Assembly (NCBI GenBank): GCA_035560235.1
Contig: DATMAG010000114.1
Location: 35,136 to 99,135 of the forward strand
Length of the DNA stretch: 64,000 nucleotides
Source of the DNA: DASRDU01 sp035560235
GTDB lineage: Bacteria; Acidobacteriota; Blastocatellia; RBC074
Reading direction: 5' to 3'
Shown here: in pieces, positions 49,405-59,784 of the stretch
How the letters are laid out: each line of letters starts with the position of its first letter
Position numbering within the stretch: the stretch's first letter is position 1
Program-made: the position numbers and the translations under genes
The notes under the pieces: generated by a model
Seen by the model: only the letters and a program-made list of their open reading frames with translations
The model's database searches: none
What the model was told of the DNA's origin: nothing

Positions 49405-50481
49405 ATGAAACGCGCTGACTCCGGCGATTCGCTCAGATCACAACAGGACTTTCATCGCAAACTCGGCAGCGGGCAGATTGCGCCTCTGTATCTGCTCGAA
49501 GGCGAAGAGGCGTATCTGCGCGAACAGGCGCTCAGGAAGCTGATTGAAAAGGCTGTTGATGAATCGGTGCGCGATTTCAATGTGACGAGGCTCTCGGTCG
49601 CGCAGGGCAATCTGGATGAAGCCCTCGCGCTGGCGCGGCAGTACCCGATGATTTCATCGCATCGCGTGGTTGTGGTGACCGGCTTCGAGGCGCTCAGTGA
49701 TGAAAGGCAGCTTGAACTGCTCAAGGATTATCTGCGTGATCCGGTCCCGACAACGGCGCTCGTCTTTGTCAGCGCGGGAATGGACAACCGGCGCAGCATT
49801 GCGGCGATGCTGCGCAAGACGTGTCAGGTAGTGACGTTCGAGCCGCTCGATGATCGCGAAGCCGCGCCGCGCTGGCTGACTGATTATGTTGCGCAGGCGG
49901 GCTGTTTCATCGAACAGTCAGCTGCCGCTTATCTGATCGGAATGGTCGGGACTGATCTGAGGAGGCTGGCGAGCGAGGCTGACAAACTCGTCAATTACGT
50001 CGGCGGGAAGGGACGAATCGGCAGGGAAGAGATTGACGAACTGGTGCGGTACACGCGCGAGCATTCAAATTTTGAACTGACCGACGCGATCCTTGACGGC
50101 AACCGCAAACGCGCGCTCGAACTGCTCGATCATATTTACGCGAGCGCTTCAGAAAATCCGCAGACGCAGTCACTGATGATCCTCGGCGCGATTGCCAGTC
50201 AGTACCGGAAGCTGATGATGGCGAAGGAACTGATTCGCCAGAACGCGCCGAATTCGGAAGTCGCCAAAGCCGTCGGGATGTCGCCCTATGCGGTCGGAAG
50301 GCTGAACGAAAAGGCGCGAAAGACCGATGCGGAAGCGATCCTGCGCGGCATCAGGCGCATCGCGCAGACCGATGTTGCGCTCAAAAGCTCGCTGGCCACG
50401 CCGCGCCTGCAACTCGAACTGCTCATCTGCGAACTCTGTCAGCAGAGATCATCCCGGGACGCTCGCGCTTCCCGGGGATGA
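49405..50481 (+). CDS. holA: DNA polymerase III subunit delta
   Basis: A 358-residue clamp-loader delta subunit that opens the beta sliding clamp during replication. The N-terminal PLYLLEGEEAYLREQALRKL and ISSHRVVVVTGFEAL are typical, followed by LVFVSAGMDNRRSIAAML, the helical MVGTDLRRLASEADKLVNYVG linker and the C-terminal collar domain. It lacks a clear ribosome-binding site and may be translated by coupling with the upstream frame. The position after lptE matches the Escherichia coli order. Confidence 0.95.
   Translation: MKRADSGDSLRSQQDFHRKLGSGQIAPLYLLEGEEAYLREQALRKLIEKAVDESVRDFNVTRLSVAQGNLDEALALARQYPMISSHRVVVVTGFEALSDERQLELLKDYLRDPVPTTALVFVSAGMDNRRSIAAMLRKTCQVVTFEPLDDREAAPRWLTDYVAQAGCFIEQSAAAYLIGMVGTDLRRLASEADKLVNYVGGKGRIGREEIDELVRYTREHSNFELTDAILDGNRKRALELLDHIYASASENPQTQSLMILGAIASQYRKLMMAKELIRQNAPNSEVAKAVGMSPYAVGRLNEKARKTDAEAILRGIRRIAQTDVALKSSLATPRLQLELLICELCQQRSSRDARASRG
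50450..50480 (+). terminator. hairpin at the holA stop codon
   Basis: CATCCCGGG (50450-50458) pairs with CCCGGGGATG (50471-50480) with one bulge and a 12-base loop, overlapping the last codons of holA. No T-run follows, so termination is uncertain. Confidence 0.3.
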
Positions 50482-50565
50482 AGTGAAAAGATCACTGATT
50501 ACTGATCTCATTTCTGCTAAACTGCGCCCGGCACAATCAACCTCACATCAACGGGAGCCTGGCTT

Positions 50566-51624
50566 ATGTCTTCAAATCTCCGCACGCGACCCGGACTGGC
50601 AGCGTTATTGCTGCTCGTCCTTACCATCACCGCGCAGAGTCAGACTGCCGCGCCCGGCGAAAGGCAGCCGAAAGTTTCGCTGGCTGCGACTGAATTCAAC
50701 CTGGGCGAAGTAAAGCAGGGCGAGCCGGTCAGCCACACCTTCATCATCAAAAACACCGGGACGGCGAATCTGGAGATCAGGGACGTCAAGCCTGGCTGAG
50801 GGTGCTCGACAGGCGACTTTGACAAAGTCGTCCTTCCTGGTCAGGAAGGTAAAATCACACTCAAGGTCAATACTGCTGGTTATCAGGGTGCAGTCACCAA
50901 GTTCGCTGATGTCACGACCAACGATCCTGACAGGCTGAACTTTACGCTTTCGCTGACGATGATAGTCAGGGCTGCGGCGGCGAAGATCGAAGGTCAGCGC
51001 GTCGGGCCGTTCATCATCAGTCCGACGGATCGCTGGACGGGCCGCCTGTCACAGGGCGTGAGCAGCAGCGCGGTTTTCGTCATCAGCAACGACGGGCCGC
51101 AGCCGCTGCATCTGACCGGAGCGGCAACCGACGGCGTTTTTACCGCAAAGATTGAAGCCGTTGAAGAGGGCAAACGCTGGATGGTGACGGCGAGCAGTTC
51201 AGCCGGACTCAAACCGGGCGCGTATGCGGACACGGTCAGAGTGGCGACCGACAGCCGCGAATTCCCGGAACTGCGAATGCAGCTTGAGGCCGCGGTCGAA
51301 CCGGCAGTCGTCGCCATGCCGTCATCGCTCAATTTCGGTGTGCTGCCGATTTCAAATCCTGATTACGATGTCTCGCGCACCGGCAAGTTCATCTTCATTC
51401 GTCAGGCACACGGCGGCGGGCTGGAGATCAGAAAGGTGAGTTCGACGCTGCCGTTTGTGAAAACCGAGATGCAGGATGATGTCAAAGGCCAGTCGTACCG
51501 GATGCTGATCACCTTTGACAAAGAGAAACTCACTGCCGGAGAACACAGCGGAAAGATCGTTCTTGAACTGAATAACCCGGACACGCCGCGCATCGAAATT
51601 CCTGTCAGGCTGAAGGTGCAGTAA
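50566..51624 (+). CDS. DUF1573 protein with in-frame TGA; candidate selenoprotein
   Basis: A 352-codon reading frame interrupted only by TGA at codon 78 (50797-50799). A signal peptide (LAALLLLVLTITAQSQ) precedes a DUF1573 Ig-like domain: EFNLGEVKQGEPVSHTFIIKNTG, then DVKPG-TGA-GCSTGDFDKVVLPGQEGKI. DUF1573 domains normally carry Cys-Gly-Cys here, so TGA occupies the first Cys. The rest (274 codons) is an uninterrupted continuation with two more Ig-like domains. No other start is needed for the downstream half; it lacks a good start close to the break. GGGAG precedes ATG 50566. A hairpin at 50812-50833 has SECIS-like geometry. Selenocysteine insertion is the preferred reading; a single nonsense mutation or base error is the alternative. 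Confidence 0.75.
50812..50849 (+). promoter_or_regulatory. candidate bacterial SECIS hairpin(s)
   Basis: The first stem is CGACTTT (50814-50820)/AAAGTCG (50824-50830) with loop GAC, extended by GG/CC around a bulged T. The loop begins 21 bases after the TGA with G first. A second stem, CCTTCCT (50832-50838)/AGGAAGG (50843-50849), has loop GGTC, the tetraloop of the Escherichia coli fdhF element, 39 bases after the TGA. The two share the CC at 50832-50833. The first fits the usual distance for bacterial SECIS elements best. Confidence 0.5.
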
Positions 51625-51634
51625 CAAACGGCGC

Positions 51635-52669
51635 TCAGCTTCCGGCGGCGACCTTCTCTTCTCTGAGTCCGGTCAGCTGCACCATCATCGGCTCATCGCT
51701 CGTCTTGCGGAAACGCTCCATACAGACGAGGCAGGGATAATGGAGCTTTTCTGCCTGCTGCGGGTCGGTTGAGAGCGAGAGTCGCGCTTTTTTCTCACGG
51801 TTAATCAGGTCCATCAGTCGCGCGAGCAGATCCGGCAGGCTCTCGCGGCGCAGATCACCGATCACATCCTCGCCGTCACCTTTCACATCCCGATAATTCG
51901 AGAGCTGGCAGCAGAGCGTCAGGCGACCCCGATAATCAATATTCAGGTCTTCGAGCGCGAACGGGGCGCAGCGCGGCAGGTAATAATCGCTGTAAAAACC
52001 GACAGCCATTCGGATGTCGTGGCGGAATCCGCTGATGACGCGCGCAACATCGCGTTCGACGGCTCGCCATTCGCTGACCGGCAGAATCAGGTCTTCGTCC
52101 AGATTGTGTTCGGTCGGCATCTGATGACCGAAAATCTGCCGCCTGACTTTGAGGTGCGCGCCGAGCAGCGCGAGCTGGTCAATCTCGTGCCGGTTGGCGC
52201 GGTTGATGGTCGTCACAATCGAAGCTTCAATGCCGACTGCCTGAGCGGTGGCGATCGCTGTGACGACTTCCCTGTAAGATCCCTTGCCGCGAATCCGGTC
52301 GTGCGTGGCCTCGGTTGCGCCGTCCAGGCTGAAGGTGATGCCGCCGAGTTTCGACCGCCGCAGCGGAGTGCTGAGAGCCTTGAGAGTCTTCTGAAAGTTT
52401 CTGGCGTTGGTCAGAAAATGATAGGTGTAGCCGTGTCCGGCGATGAGGTCGAGAGCCTCGCCAAAGCGCGGGTGCATCGGCGGCTCGCCGCCCGTGATGG
52501 CGACGTGGTGGTAGCCGAGCGGCCTGCCCTCGCGCAGAATCTTGTCGAGCAGGTCGAGTGGCAGGAAGAGATCCCTGTTCTCTTCCGGATTGCCACGATA
52601 GATGCCCCGGAAACAGTGCCCGCAATCCAGATTGCAGACGTTATTCAGCTCAATGCCAATGCGCGGCAT
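51635..52669 (-). CDS. radical SAM protein with Cys-rich C-terminus
   Basis: A 344-residue radical SAM enzyme. The [4Fe-4S] cluster motif is CNLDCGHC at residues 13-20, followed by the GGE-like ITGGEPPMHP and the SFSLDGA/RGKGSYREVV region. The C-terminal part has additional cysteines (RCAPF, LTLCCQLSN, YPCLVCMERF) in a SPASM/Twitch-like arrangement that may hold a second cluster. I chose ATG 52669 with GGAG nine bases upstream; a longer frame to 52816 adds 49 residues without family features. The substrate is unknown. Its stop lies 10 bases from that of the DUF1573 gene, so the two converge. Confidence 0.88.
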   Translation of the reverse strand: MPRIGIELNNVCNLDCGHCFRGIYRGNPEENRDLFLPLDLLDKILREGRPLGYHHVAITGGEPPMHPRFGEALDLIAGHGYTYHFLTNARNFQKTLKALSTPLRRSKLGGITFSLDGATEATHDRIRGKGSYREVVTAIATAQAVGIEASIVTTINRANRHEIDQLALLGAHLKVRRQIFGHQMPTEHNLDEDLILPVSEWRAVERDVARVISGFRHDIRMAVGFYSDYYLPRCAPFALEDLNIDYRGRLTLCCQLSNYRDVKGDGEDVIGDLRRESLPDLLARLMDLINREKKARLSLSTDPQQAEKLHYPCLVCMERFRKTSDEPMMVQLTGLREEKVAAGS

Positions 52670-53050
52670 AAATCGGTTCTCCAGTGTAAAGCGAAAGAGG
52701 GTCTGAGAAACATATCGGGACGGGGCGTCAACCAGACCTTGCGACGGCGGAATTCTACCTGTCCGGCCACGGAATTGCGACCCCGGCAGCGAAGGCGGCG
52801 AGGAATGACTGAGCACCTGGCCTGGTCAGGTTCTTTAGGCTATGATTCCAGACGGTTAGCGGCGCTGAGTCGGCAGTGACATCAGTAATTAAAAAAAAGA
52901 GGACAGAGCAACCGCACTTTGGAGGGTGGCATCACAACCGGCGCTACAGCACGGTTTCGACTGGCCGGAAGTAAGGATCAGAGAGGGGCCGTGTCTGGTT
53001 CTGCGGGGTGACCGGATCGTTGCTGAGTTGTTTCAAATAGCGGTAATGAG
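52670..53050. other. divergent intergenic region without gene
   Basis: This 381-base region separates the radical SAM gene from the sigma factor gene. It contains an A-rich run near 52887 and TATGAT at about 52839, but no promoter of good spacing, no convincing coding frame and no strong palindrome that I could see. Promoters for both genes must lie here. Confidence 0.4.
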
Positions 53051-53662
53051 GTGATGCAGTCCGTGGTGCCTGCTCTGGAGCGGGCAAACATCGTGACAGT
53101 CGAGGCAACTAATATCGCGGCGTCAGATTTCGAACTGGCGCAGGCGGCTGCCAGCGGGCGAACAGAGGCGTTTGAGGAACTTTATCAGCGCCACTATCGT
53201 CGCGTTTACAGCCTGTGTCTGCGCATGGTGGCGAATCCCACGGAAGCGGAAGACCTGACCCAGGAAGTTTTCGTGCAGCTCTTCCGCAAGATCGGCAGTT
53301 TTCGCGGTGAGTCGGCCTTCACGACCTGGCTGCACCGGATGACCGTCAATCAGGTGCTGATGCACTTCCGCAAACGCGGGGTAAAGCTGGAGCAGACGAC
53401 CGAGGAGGGTGACGAACTGCTCGATGTGGTGCAGGCCGGGACGGAGCGGCCACAGGCGATGCCGGTCGTGGACCGGATCGCGCTGGATCGCGCTGTTGCG
53501 CAGCTTTCGCCAGGCTATCGTTCAGTCTTCGTGCTGCACGATGTTGAAGGTTACGAACACGAAGAGGTGGCGAAGATGCTCGGCATCAGCGTCGGCACCT
53601 CAAAATCGCAGTTGCACAAGGCTCGCATGCGGTTGCGCGATCTGCTGAACAGAAAATCATGA
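53051..53662 (+). CDS. ECF-type RNA polymerase sigma factor
   Basis: A 203-residue sigma factor of the ECF group. Region 2 shows FEELYQRHYRRVYSLCLRMVANPTEAEDLTQEVFVQLFRKI, with the RGESAFTTWLHRMTVNQVLMHFRKR core; region 4 shows LDRAVAQLSPGYRSVFVLHDVEGYEHEEVAKMLGISVGTSKSQLHKARMRLRDLL. The GTG at 53051 and ATG at 53054 are both usable. The next gene encodes a zinc-finger anti-sigma factor, so the sigma factor is probably held inactive at the membrane until released. The target promoters are unknown; the downstream DUF4097-like gene may be among them. Confidence 0.95.
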   Translation: MMQSVVPALERANIVTVEATNIAASDFELAQAAASGRTEAFEELYQRHYRRVYSLCLRMVANPTEAEDLTQEVFVQLFRKIGSFRGESAFTTWLHRMTVNQVLMHFRKRGVKLEQTTEEGDELLDVVQAGTERPQAMPVVDRIALDRAVAQLSPGYRSVFVLHDVEGYEHEEVAKMLGISVGTSKSQLHKARMRLRDLLNRKS

Positions 53663-53763
53663 GCGGTTTCGGCAGACCTGGCGGAAAAGAGAGCCGGGCT
53701 GACTGAGGCTGCTGCAGCAAAGTACGGAACATTGAAAGACGAAAGATCAGAGAGGGAACAGTC

Positions 53764-54453
53764 ATGGATTGCCGTATCGTCCGGAACTCCTTATCCAATT
53801 ACCTTGACGGTCTGCTTCCGGGGCACGAAGTAAAGCTGATTGAAAATCATCTTGGCGAATGTCCCGGTTGTCAGGTCGTGAAGCTCGATCTCTCGGAGAT
53901 TCGCATTGCGGCCCGCGAACTTCCGCTGCACACGCCGCCGCGCGCCTTGTGGGTGCGCATTCAGCAGAGCATTGAGGCTGAACTGGCAGCCGATGGCGTG
54001 GGAGGTCGCCAGGCGGGAAAGTCGCAGAGCGGCCTGGCCCGCTGGTGGGCTGACCTGAAGTCGCGGCAGTTCACCTTCAGCCTCCCGCAACTGGCCGGTG
54101 CCGGAGTCCTCTCGGTTCTGCTTGTCGGAGCCATTTTCTTCGGCGCTTATCGTCAGGACGGTGTGACTACCGGCCCGGCTCTGACTCAGGCTTCAACTGC
54201 GCTGATTCCTGAAGAGCCGCGGATGCTCGAACGAATCCGGTTCCTGACCGGCACTCTCGATCAGCGCAAAGCCTCCTGGGATCCCACCATTCAGAAGCTG
54301 TATGAAGGCAAGCTGACCCGTATCAATCAGAAGCTTGAGGAATGCAAACAGAAATTGCGCGAACAGCCGGGAAACAAGGAACACGAACAGATGGTGCGCG
54401 ACCTGTACAATGAAGAGATTGAGCATCTGGAACTCTTTGACAAGATCAGATAG
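53764..54453 (+). CDS. zf-HC2 anti-sigma factor, membrane-anchored
   Basis: A 229-residue anti-sigma factor. Residues 1-40 carry the zinc-binding HxxxCxxC motif (HLGECPGC) with an upstream Cys3 (DCRIVRNSL). A single membrane helix follows near residues 115-130 (LAGAGVLSVLLVGAIFFGAY), putting the C-terminal 100 residues in the periplasm. That part contains a long helical, charged region (KLYEGKLTRINQKLEECKQKLREQPGN) likely to form a coiled coil. It would bind the sigma factor encoded 101 bases upstream. The periplasmic signal is unknown. Confidence 0.9.
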   Translation: MDCRIVRNSLSNYLDGLLPGHEVKLIENHLGECPGCQVVKLDLSEIRIAARELPLHTPPRALWVRIQQSIEAELAADGVGGRQAGKSQSGLARWWADLKSRQFTFSLPQLAGAGVLSVLLVGAIFFGAYRQDGVTTGPALTQASTALIPEEPRMLERIRFLTGTLDQRKASWDPTIQKLYEGKLTRINQKLEECKQKLREQPGNKEHEQMVRDLYNEEIEHLELFDKIR

Positions 54454-54492
54454 GGGGCTGAGGCGGTTGCCCGCCAGGCGCCAGGAGTAGTC

Positions 54493-55197
54493 ATGAAAAG
54501 AATCCTCTGGGAAAAGAAACTTCTGCCCGGCGTGGCGCTGATGGGCCTGCTGACGCTGCCTGCGCTGGCTCAGGGCTACAATAAATCATTTCGTGTTCCG
54601 GCAGATGGCGGCAGCCTTGAAGTCGTTCACAAGATAGGTTCGGTTTCAGTCAACGTCGCCGAAGGCAGCACGGTGACAGTTACTGCCAGGCAGTCTGATG
54701 CGCGCATCAGCGCGACGCAGTCATCGCAGGGAAAAGTCAGGATCGTGGTCGAAGGCAATGCGGCCATTGATCTGGTGATCAATGCGCCGACCGGCACTGC
54801 GCTCGATCTGAGCTGCATCAAGGGCGAAGTCACTGTCCGAAATATGAGCGGGCCGATCAGGGTTCGTAATACCGAAGGCGATATTCTGCTGAGCGGGATT
54901 CGCAGCACCAGAGTTGATGTCGGCAGCTCTGACGGCAATGTCAGCTTCAGCGGTGACGTGCTGCCCGGCGGCAGTTATTCGCTGAAATCGTTTTCCGGCC
55001 ACGTCAGCGCCATCCTGCCCGCATCGGCTGATTTCAGGCTGATCGCCTCGTCGAATCAGGGCGGAATTGATGTGAGCAGTTTTGGCATGAGCCTGAACAA
55101 GCAGACCGACAAGCAGGTCGAAGGCACCAGAGGAGAAGGGCGGGCGACCGTCACGCTCTGGACTCAGCAGGGAACCATTCATCTCAAACGCCGCTGA
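54493..55197 (+). CDS. DUF4097-like beta-helix protein
   Basis: A 234-residue exported protein with a signal peptide (LLPGVALMGLLTLPALAQ). The rest is made of short beta-strand repeats with frequent Gly, Ser, Val and Asn (LSCIKGEVTVRNMSGPIRVRNTEGDILLSGIRS, DVGSSDGNVSF), as in the DUF4097/DUF2807-type beta-helix adhesin-like families. The function of the family is not established. It is the third gene of the sigma/anti-sigma cluster and is probably part of its regulon or transcript. A perfect bidirectional terminator palindrome follows. Confidence 0.82.
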   Translation: MKRILWEKKLLPGVALMGLLTLPALAQGYNKSFRVPADGGSLEVVHKIGSVSVNVAEGSTVTVTARQSDARISATQSSQGKVRIVVEGNAAIDLVINAPTGTALDLSCIKGEVTVRNMSGPIRVRNTEGDILLSGIRSTRVDVGSSDGNVSFSGDVLPGGSYSLKSFSGHVSAILPASADFRLIASSNQGGIDVSSFGMSLNKQTDKQVEGTRGEGRATVTLWTQQGTIHLKRR

Positions 55198-55209
55198 AGA
55201 GCGCCTGAC

Positions 55210-55280
55210 AACAGGCAGGCAAAAAGAGAGCGCTGAATCGGAACTGAACCGGTTCAGCGCTCTCTTTTTGCCTGCCTGTT
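55210..55280. terminator. bidirectional terminator, perfect 28-bp inverted repeat
   Basis: The arms 55210-55237 and 55253-55280 are perfect complements over 28 bases with a 15-base loop whose ends (CGG/CCG) extend the pairing. Each strand ends its hairpin in T-rich sequence (CTTTTTGCC). It lies between the stops of the convergent DUF4097-like and TPR genes and overlaps the TPR stop codon by 2 bases. Confidence 0.9.
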
Positions 55281-58008
55281 ATGAGCGTGAAAGCTGTGAC
55301 TGGACTTCACTGAGTCTTGCGCTCACGTTGCGGTAGTTCACATCAATGGCGTAAACCTCCTGCAGCACATCGTGAGCGTTCTGCAGTTCGCCCATTGCCT
55401 CATAGGCGGCGGCGAGGTCGTAGCGCAGCGCCTGGTATTCGTCTTCAGGCCGCCCGGGCACTTCCAGCCCCCGTCTGAGCCACATCACGGCCAGGCGCGG
55501 CAGGTTTTTCTGTGAGAAGCAGAAGCCGAGCAGACTGCAGCACAGCAGTTGATTCTGACGGGCAGTCTCGGAAGCATCAGCAGAAAGAGCCTTGTAACCC
55601 TGCTGAAATTCCTCAACCGCTTCGTCGTACATCTCCATGTCCTTGTAGGCCAGGCCGAGGTTGTAGTGCGTATCAAAGTCGCCGGTGTCGGCTTCCTGCT
55701 GCTCGGTTCCTGACTTGAATTCATCGAAAAGGCTGAACAGATCGTTGAGCGAAGAAGCCGGGCCATTCATTTCAGTGCCGACCATCACCGCAGGCGCAGT
55801 CTGCGCGACAGGTTTGCTGTTCAGCGGCATGCCGGAAGCTGTGTCAGCGTGAAATGAATCCAGTTCATCCAGAAAGCCATCCAGGGGGAAGCCGGGCTGC
55901 AGATCAGAATTGCCTGCCGGAATACGGAATGGCGTCCGGGGCTTCTCTTCGGTCGCGCCCAGGAAGTTCAGATCGTCAGAGGTCGTCACCAGATCAGACT
56001 CGAAAAATTCCGAACCGGACTCGGGTGAAGGAGCAAGCAGAACAATCTGTTCCGCTTCTCCGGTTTCCTGATGGAAGTTTCCATTCGATTTCAGCGCCGA
56101 AGAGAATCCGGCGGCTGATCTGCTGGCCGGATCTGACTGCATCAGTCGGGTGCGGCGTTCCCGAACTGCCGGATGGCCGGGGAAATGATTCTCCAGCATC
56201 TCGATGGTATGGCGCGCCACATCGAACATTTCCTGAGCGAGATAAAAGTCCACGCTTTCAAGCTCATCGCTCAGTTTCAGCCCGCCCGAAACCTCTCCGC
56301 TCTCAGCGAAGTCAGCGCCGAACCCATCTGTCCCGGTCAGTGGCGGCTCGGCCACGACGGCTGAAAACGTGACCGGCTGCCGGGGCGAATCTGCTTCGGT
56401 GTGAACCTCTGTGACGACACTGCTGGTAACGAGCTCATCGTGCAGATCGCCGCTCAGATCAATGGCCGCATTGAATTCAAACCCGCTCCCGGCCGTTCCT
56501 TCATGCTGTGCCCAGGCTTCCGCGCTGTCGTCCACGATCTCATCCTGGCTGAAGGTGAACGGCTGATTGTGTTCAGGCTGAGGAGGCGCAATTTCGACTT
56601 CACCATAACTGCTGACGGTTCCGGAAGTCCGGGGTGATGCGGTTTCTGCCGGGGAGGCAAACTCATTGATTTCGATTTCGCCCCAGGCCGTGCCGGAGAA
56701 AGGCGGCACAGGCATCTCGCCGGTCACAGGCGCGGTCGCCTGCTGATTCAGTTTGGCGCGGTCGGTCACTTCGCGCGGCGCGGTCGAAAGCGACGAAGCG
56801 CTGTTCTGAAGCGAGTCGCTGAGCCGACGCACTTCATCATCCGTCAGTCCCAGACTGCGCAGGCGGCGCCGGTGCTTGATTTCATCGGGTTCAAGCTGCG
56901 CCAGTTGCGCGAGCGCTTTGATGGCGACGTCGTCCTCGCCCTTGCGAATCGCGGCATCGGCCAGCGAGTTGAGCGTGTCAATCAGATTGTGGTCTTCGCG
57001 GATGCGCGCGAAGATGGCCGCGAGCCGTTCGAGCGCGCCGAAGTGGCTGGGATCTCTGGCGAGGATTTCGTGCAGAATGGCAATCGCCTTTTCCTCCTCG
57101 CGGCGCTCGTAAAGCTGCTCCATCACGCGGTCAATCTGGCGCAGGGCGCATTCGGCGTCGCCGTTGCGCATCGCGCACTCGGCAAAATCGAGCAGATACT
57201 GGAACCGCGCCGGGTCAATTTCGACAGCGCGTGAGAGCGCTTCTTCAGCTTCATCGAGTTCACTGGCCGACTGATGAATGCGACCGAGCAGCGTCAGCAG
57301 TTCGGCATTGCGGGGCTGATTGCGCAAAAGCTGCATAATCAGCTCAGCCGCGCGCCCGGCTTCACCGCGCTGAATATAAAGATTGACTGCCGAATTCAGC
57401 GCCCGCTGAGCAGCGGGTCTGACCTGGAGGGCCTTCAGATAAATTTCGAGCGCCTCATCGTATTTTCCCTGACGCTGCAACTCTGCCGCCGCCGCGATGA
57501 AGGCTTCATAGGCCTGTTCGATCTGCTGTTCGTGCAGATAGGCTTCGGCCAGCTTGAGCTGGATGGAGGTATTTTCCGGGTCAAGCGCGGCAATCTTCTG
57601 ATAAATATCAAGCGCGGGTTTCTGCTGACCGGCACGCAGGTAATGCTCGGCGACGGCCAGATACTGCTGGCGCGCATCAACGATCAGTTTCTGCTGGGCG
57701 TAAAGTCCGGCGAGTTTGAGCGAAACCTCGACGTTGTTCGGATCGAGCTTGCTCACCTTCTTGAGCATGGCGATGGCTTTCAAATTGAAGCCGCCTGCCC
57801 GATAATGCTCGGCGATGCGCAGAAACGTGCGAATCGCTTCACCGGTGTCGCCAATCTTGACGTACAGATCGCCCATCGTGTTGAGCGTCGTGATGTCGCT
57901 CGGTTCAGCCTGAACGATCTTGCGGTATTCTTCGATGGCTGCCTGAAATTTCCCCTGCTGTACGTACTTCGACGCTGCTTTTAGCGCTTTGGCCTTGTTG
58001 AATGACAT
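55279..58008 (-). CDS. large TPR-repeat protein
   Basis: A 909-residue cytoplasmic protein made mostly of tetratricopeptide repeats. Residues about 1-400 form an array of more than ten TPR helical pairs (FQAAIEEYRKIVQAEPSDITTLNTMGDLYVKIGD is one; LKLAGLYAQQKLIVDARQQYLAVAEHY another). Residues about 410-760 are a low-complexity acidic and Ser/Thr-rich linker, and further TPRs follow at the C-terminus (NLGLAYKDMEMYDEAVEEFQQGY). ATG 58008 is preferred; a longer frame to 58086 is possible. No signal peptide. It probably scaffolds a protein complex; partners are unknown. Confidence 0.88.
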   Translation of the reverse strand: MSFNKAKALKAASKYVQQGKFQAAIEEYRKIVQAEPSDITTLNTMGDLYVKIGDTGEAIRTFLRIAEHYRAGGFNLKAIAMLKKVSKLDPNNVEVSLKLAGLYAQQKLIVDARQQYLAVAEHYLRAGQQKPALDIYQKIAALDPENTSIQLKLAEAYLHEQQIEQAYEAFIAAAAELQRQGKYDEALEIYLKALQVRPAAQRALNSAVNLYIQRGEAGRAAELIMQLLRNQPRNAELLTLLGRIHQSASELDEAEEALSRAVEIDPARFQYLLDFAECAMRNGDAECALRQIDRVMEQLYERREEEKAIAILHEILARDPSHFGALERLAAIFARIREDHNLIDTLNSLADAAIRKGEDDVAIKALAQLAQLEPDEIKHRRRLRSLGLTDDEVRRLSDSLQNSASSLSTAPREVTDRAKLNQQATAPVTGEMPVPPFSGTAWGEIEINEFASPAETASPRTSGTVSSYGEVEIAPPQPEHNQPFTFSQDEIVDDSAEAWAQHEGTAGSGFEFNAAIDLSGDLHDELVTSSVVTEVHTEADSPRQPVTFSAVVAEPPLTGTDGFGADFAESGEVSGGLKLSDELESVDFYLAQEMFDVARHTIEMLENHFPGHPAVRERRTRLMQSDPASRSAAGFSSALKSNGNFHQETGEAEQIVLLAPSPESGSEFFESDLVTTSDDLNFLGATEEKPRTPFRIPAGNSDLQPGFPLDGFLDELDSFHADTASGMPLNSKPVAQTAPAVMVGTEMNGPASSLNDLFSLFDEFKSGTEQQEADTGDFDTHYNLGLAYKDMEMYDEAVEEFQQGYKALSADASETARQNQLLCCSLLGFCFSQKNLPRLAVMWLRRGLEVPGRPEDEYQALRYDLAAAYEAMGELQNAHDVLQEVYAIDVNYRNVSARLSEVQSQLSRS

Positions 58009-58275
58009 GACTTCTGGCCTGATGTTCTGCGGGGCTGCAAGGTTGCGGGCGGTTGGTCTGGGATTATCGGAAGGAGCCGCGCGCAAAGTAGCACGAGTTT
58101 TTACGTAAAGTCAATCTGAATGTTCAGTGGCCTGTCTCTGCTCTAACATCTCATCTTGCAATAGATAAAAGCGGTCAGAGTGAGCGGAATCCGGTCTGCT
58201 CGCGGCCTTTCGGACAGGCGTCTGCAGGGCCGGGTAACAAAAGCTGTAAGCTGACTGCTGCAGGTTTCAGGCAAC

Positions 58276-59771
<1,496 letters not shown>

Positions 59772-59784
<13 letters not shown>

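Noticed and set aside
50797..50799. Genome-wide reassignment of TGA to an amino acid
   Set aside because: TGA serves as the terminal codon of many clear genes in the window, for example at 1069-1071, 1809-1811 and 6229-6231.
52670..52816. A 49-residue N-terminal extension of the radical SAM protein
   Set aside because: ATG 52669 has a ribosome-binding site, and the extension lacks family-like sequence.
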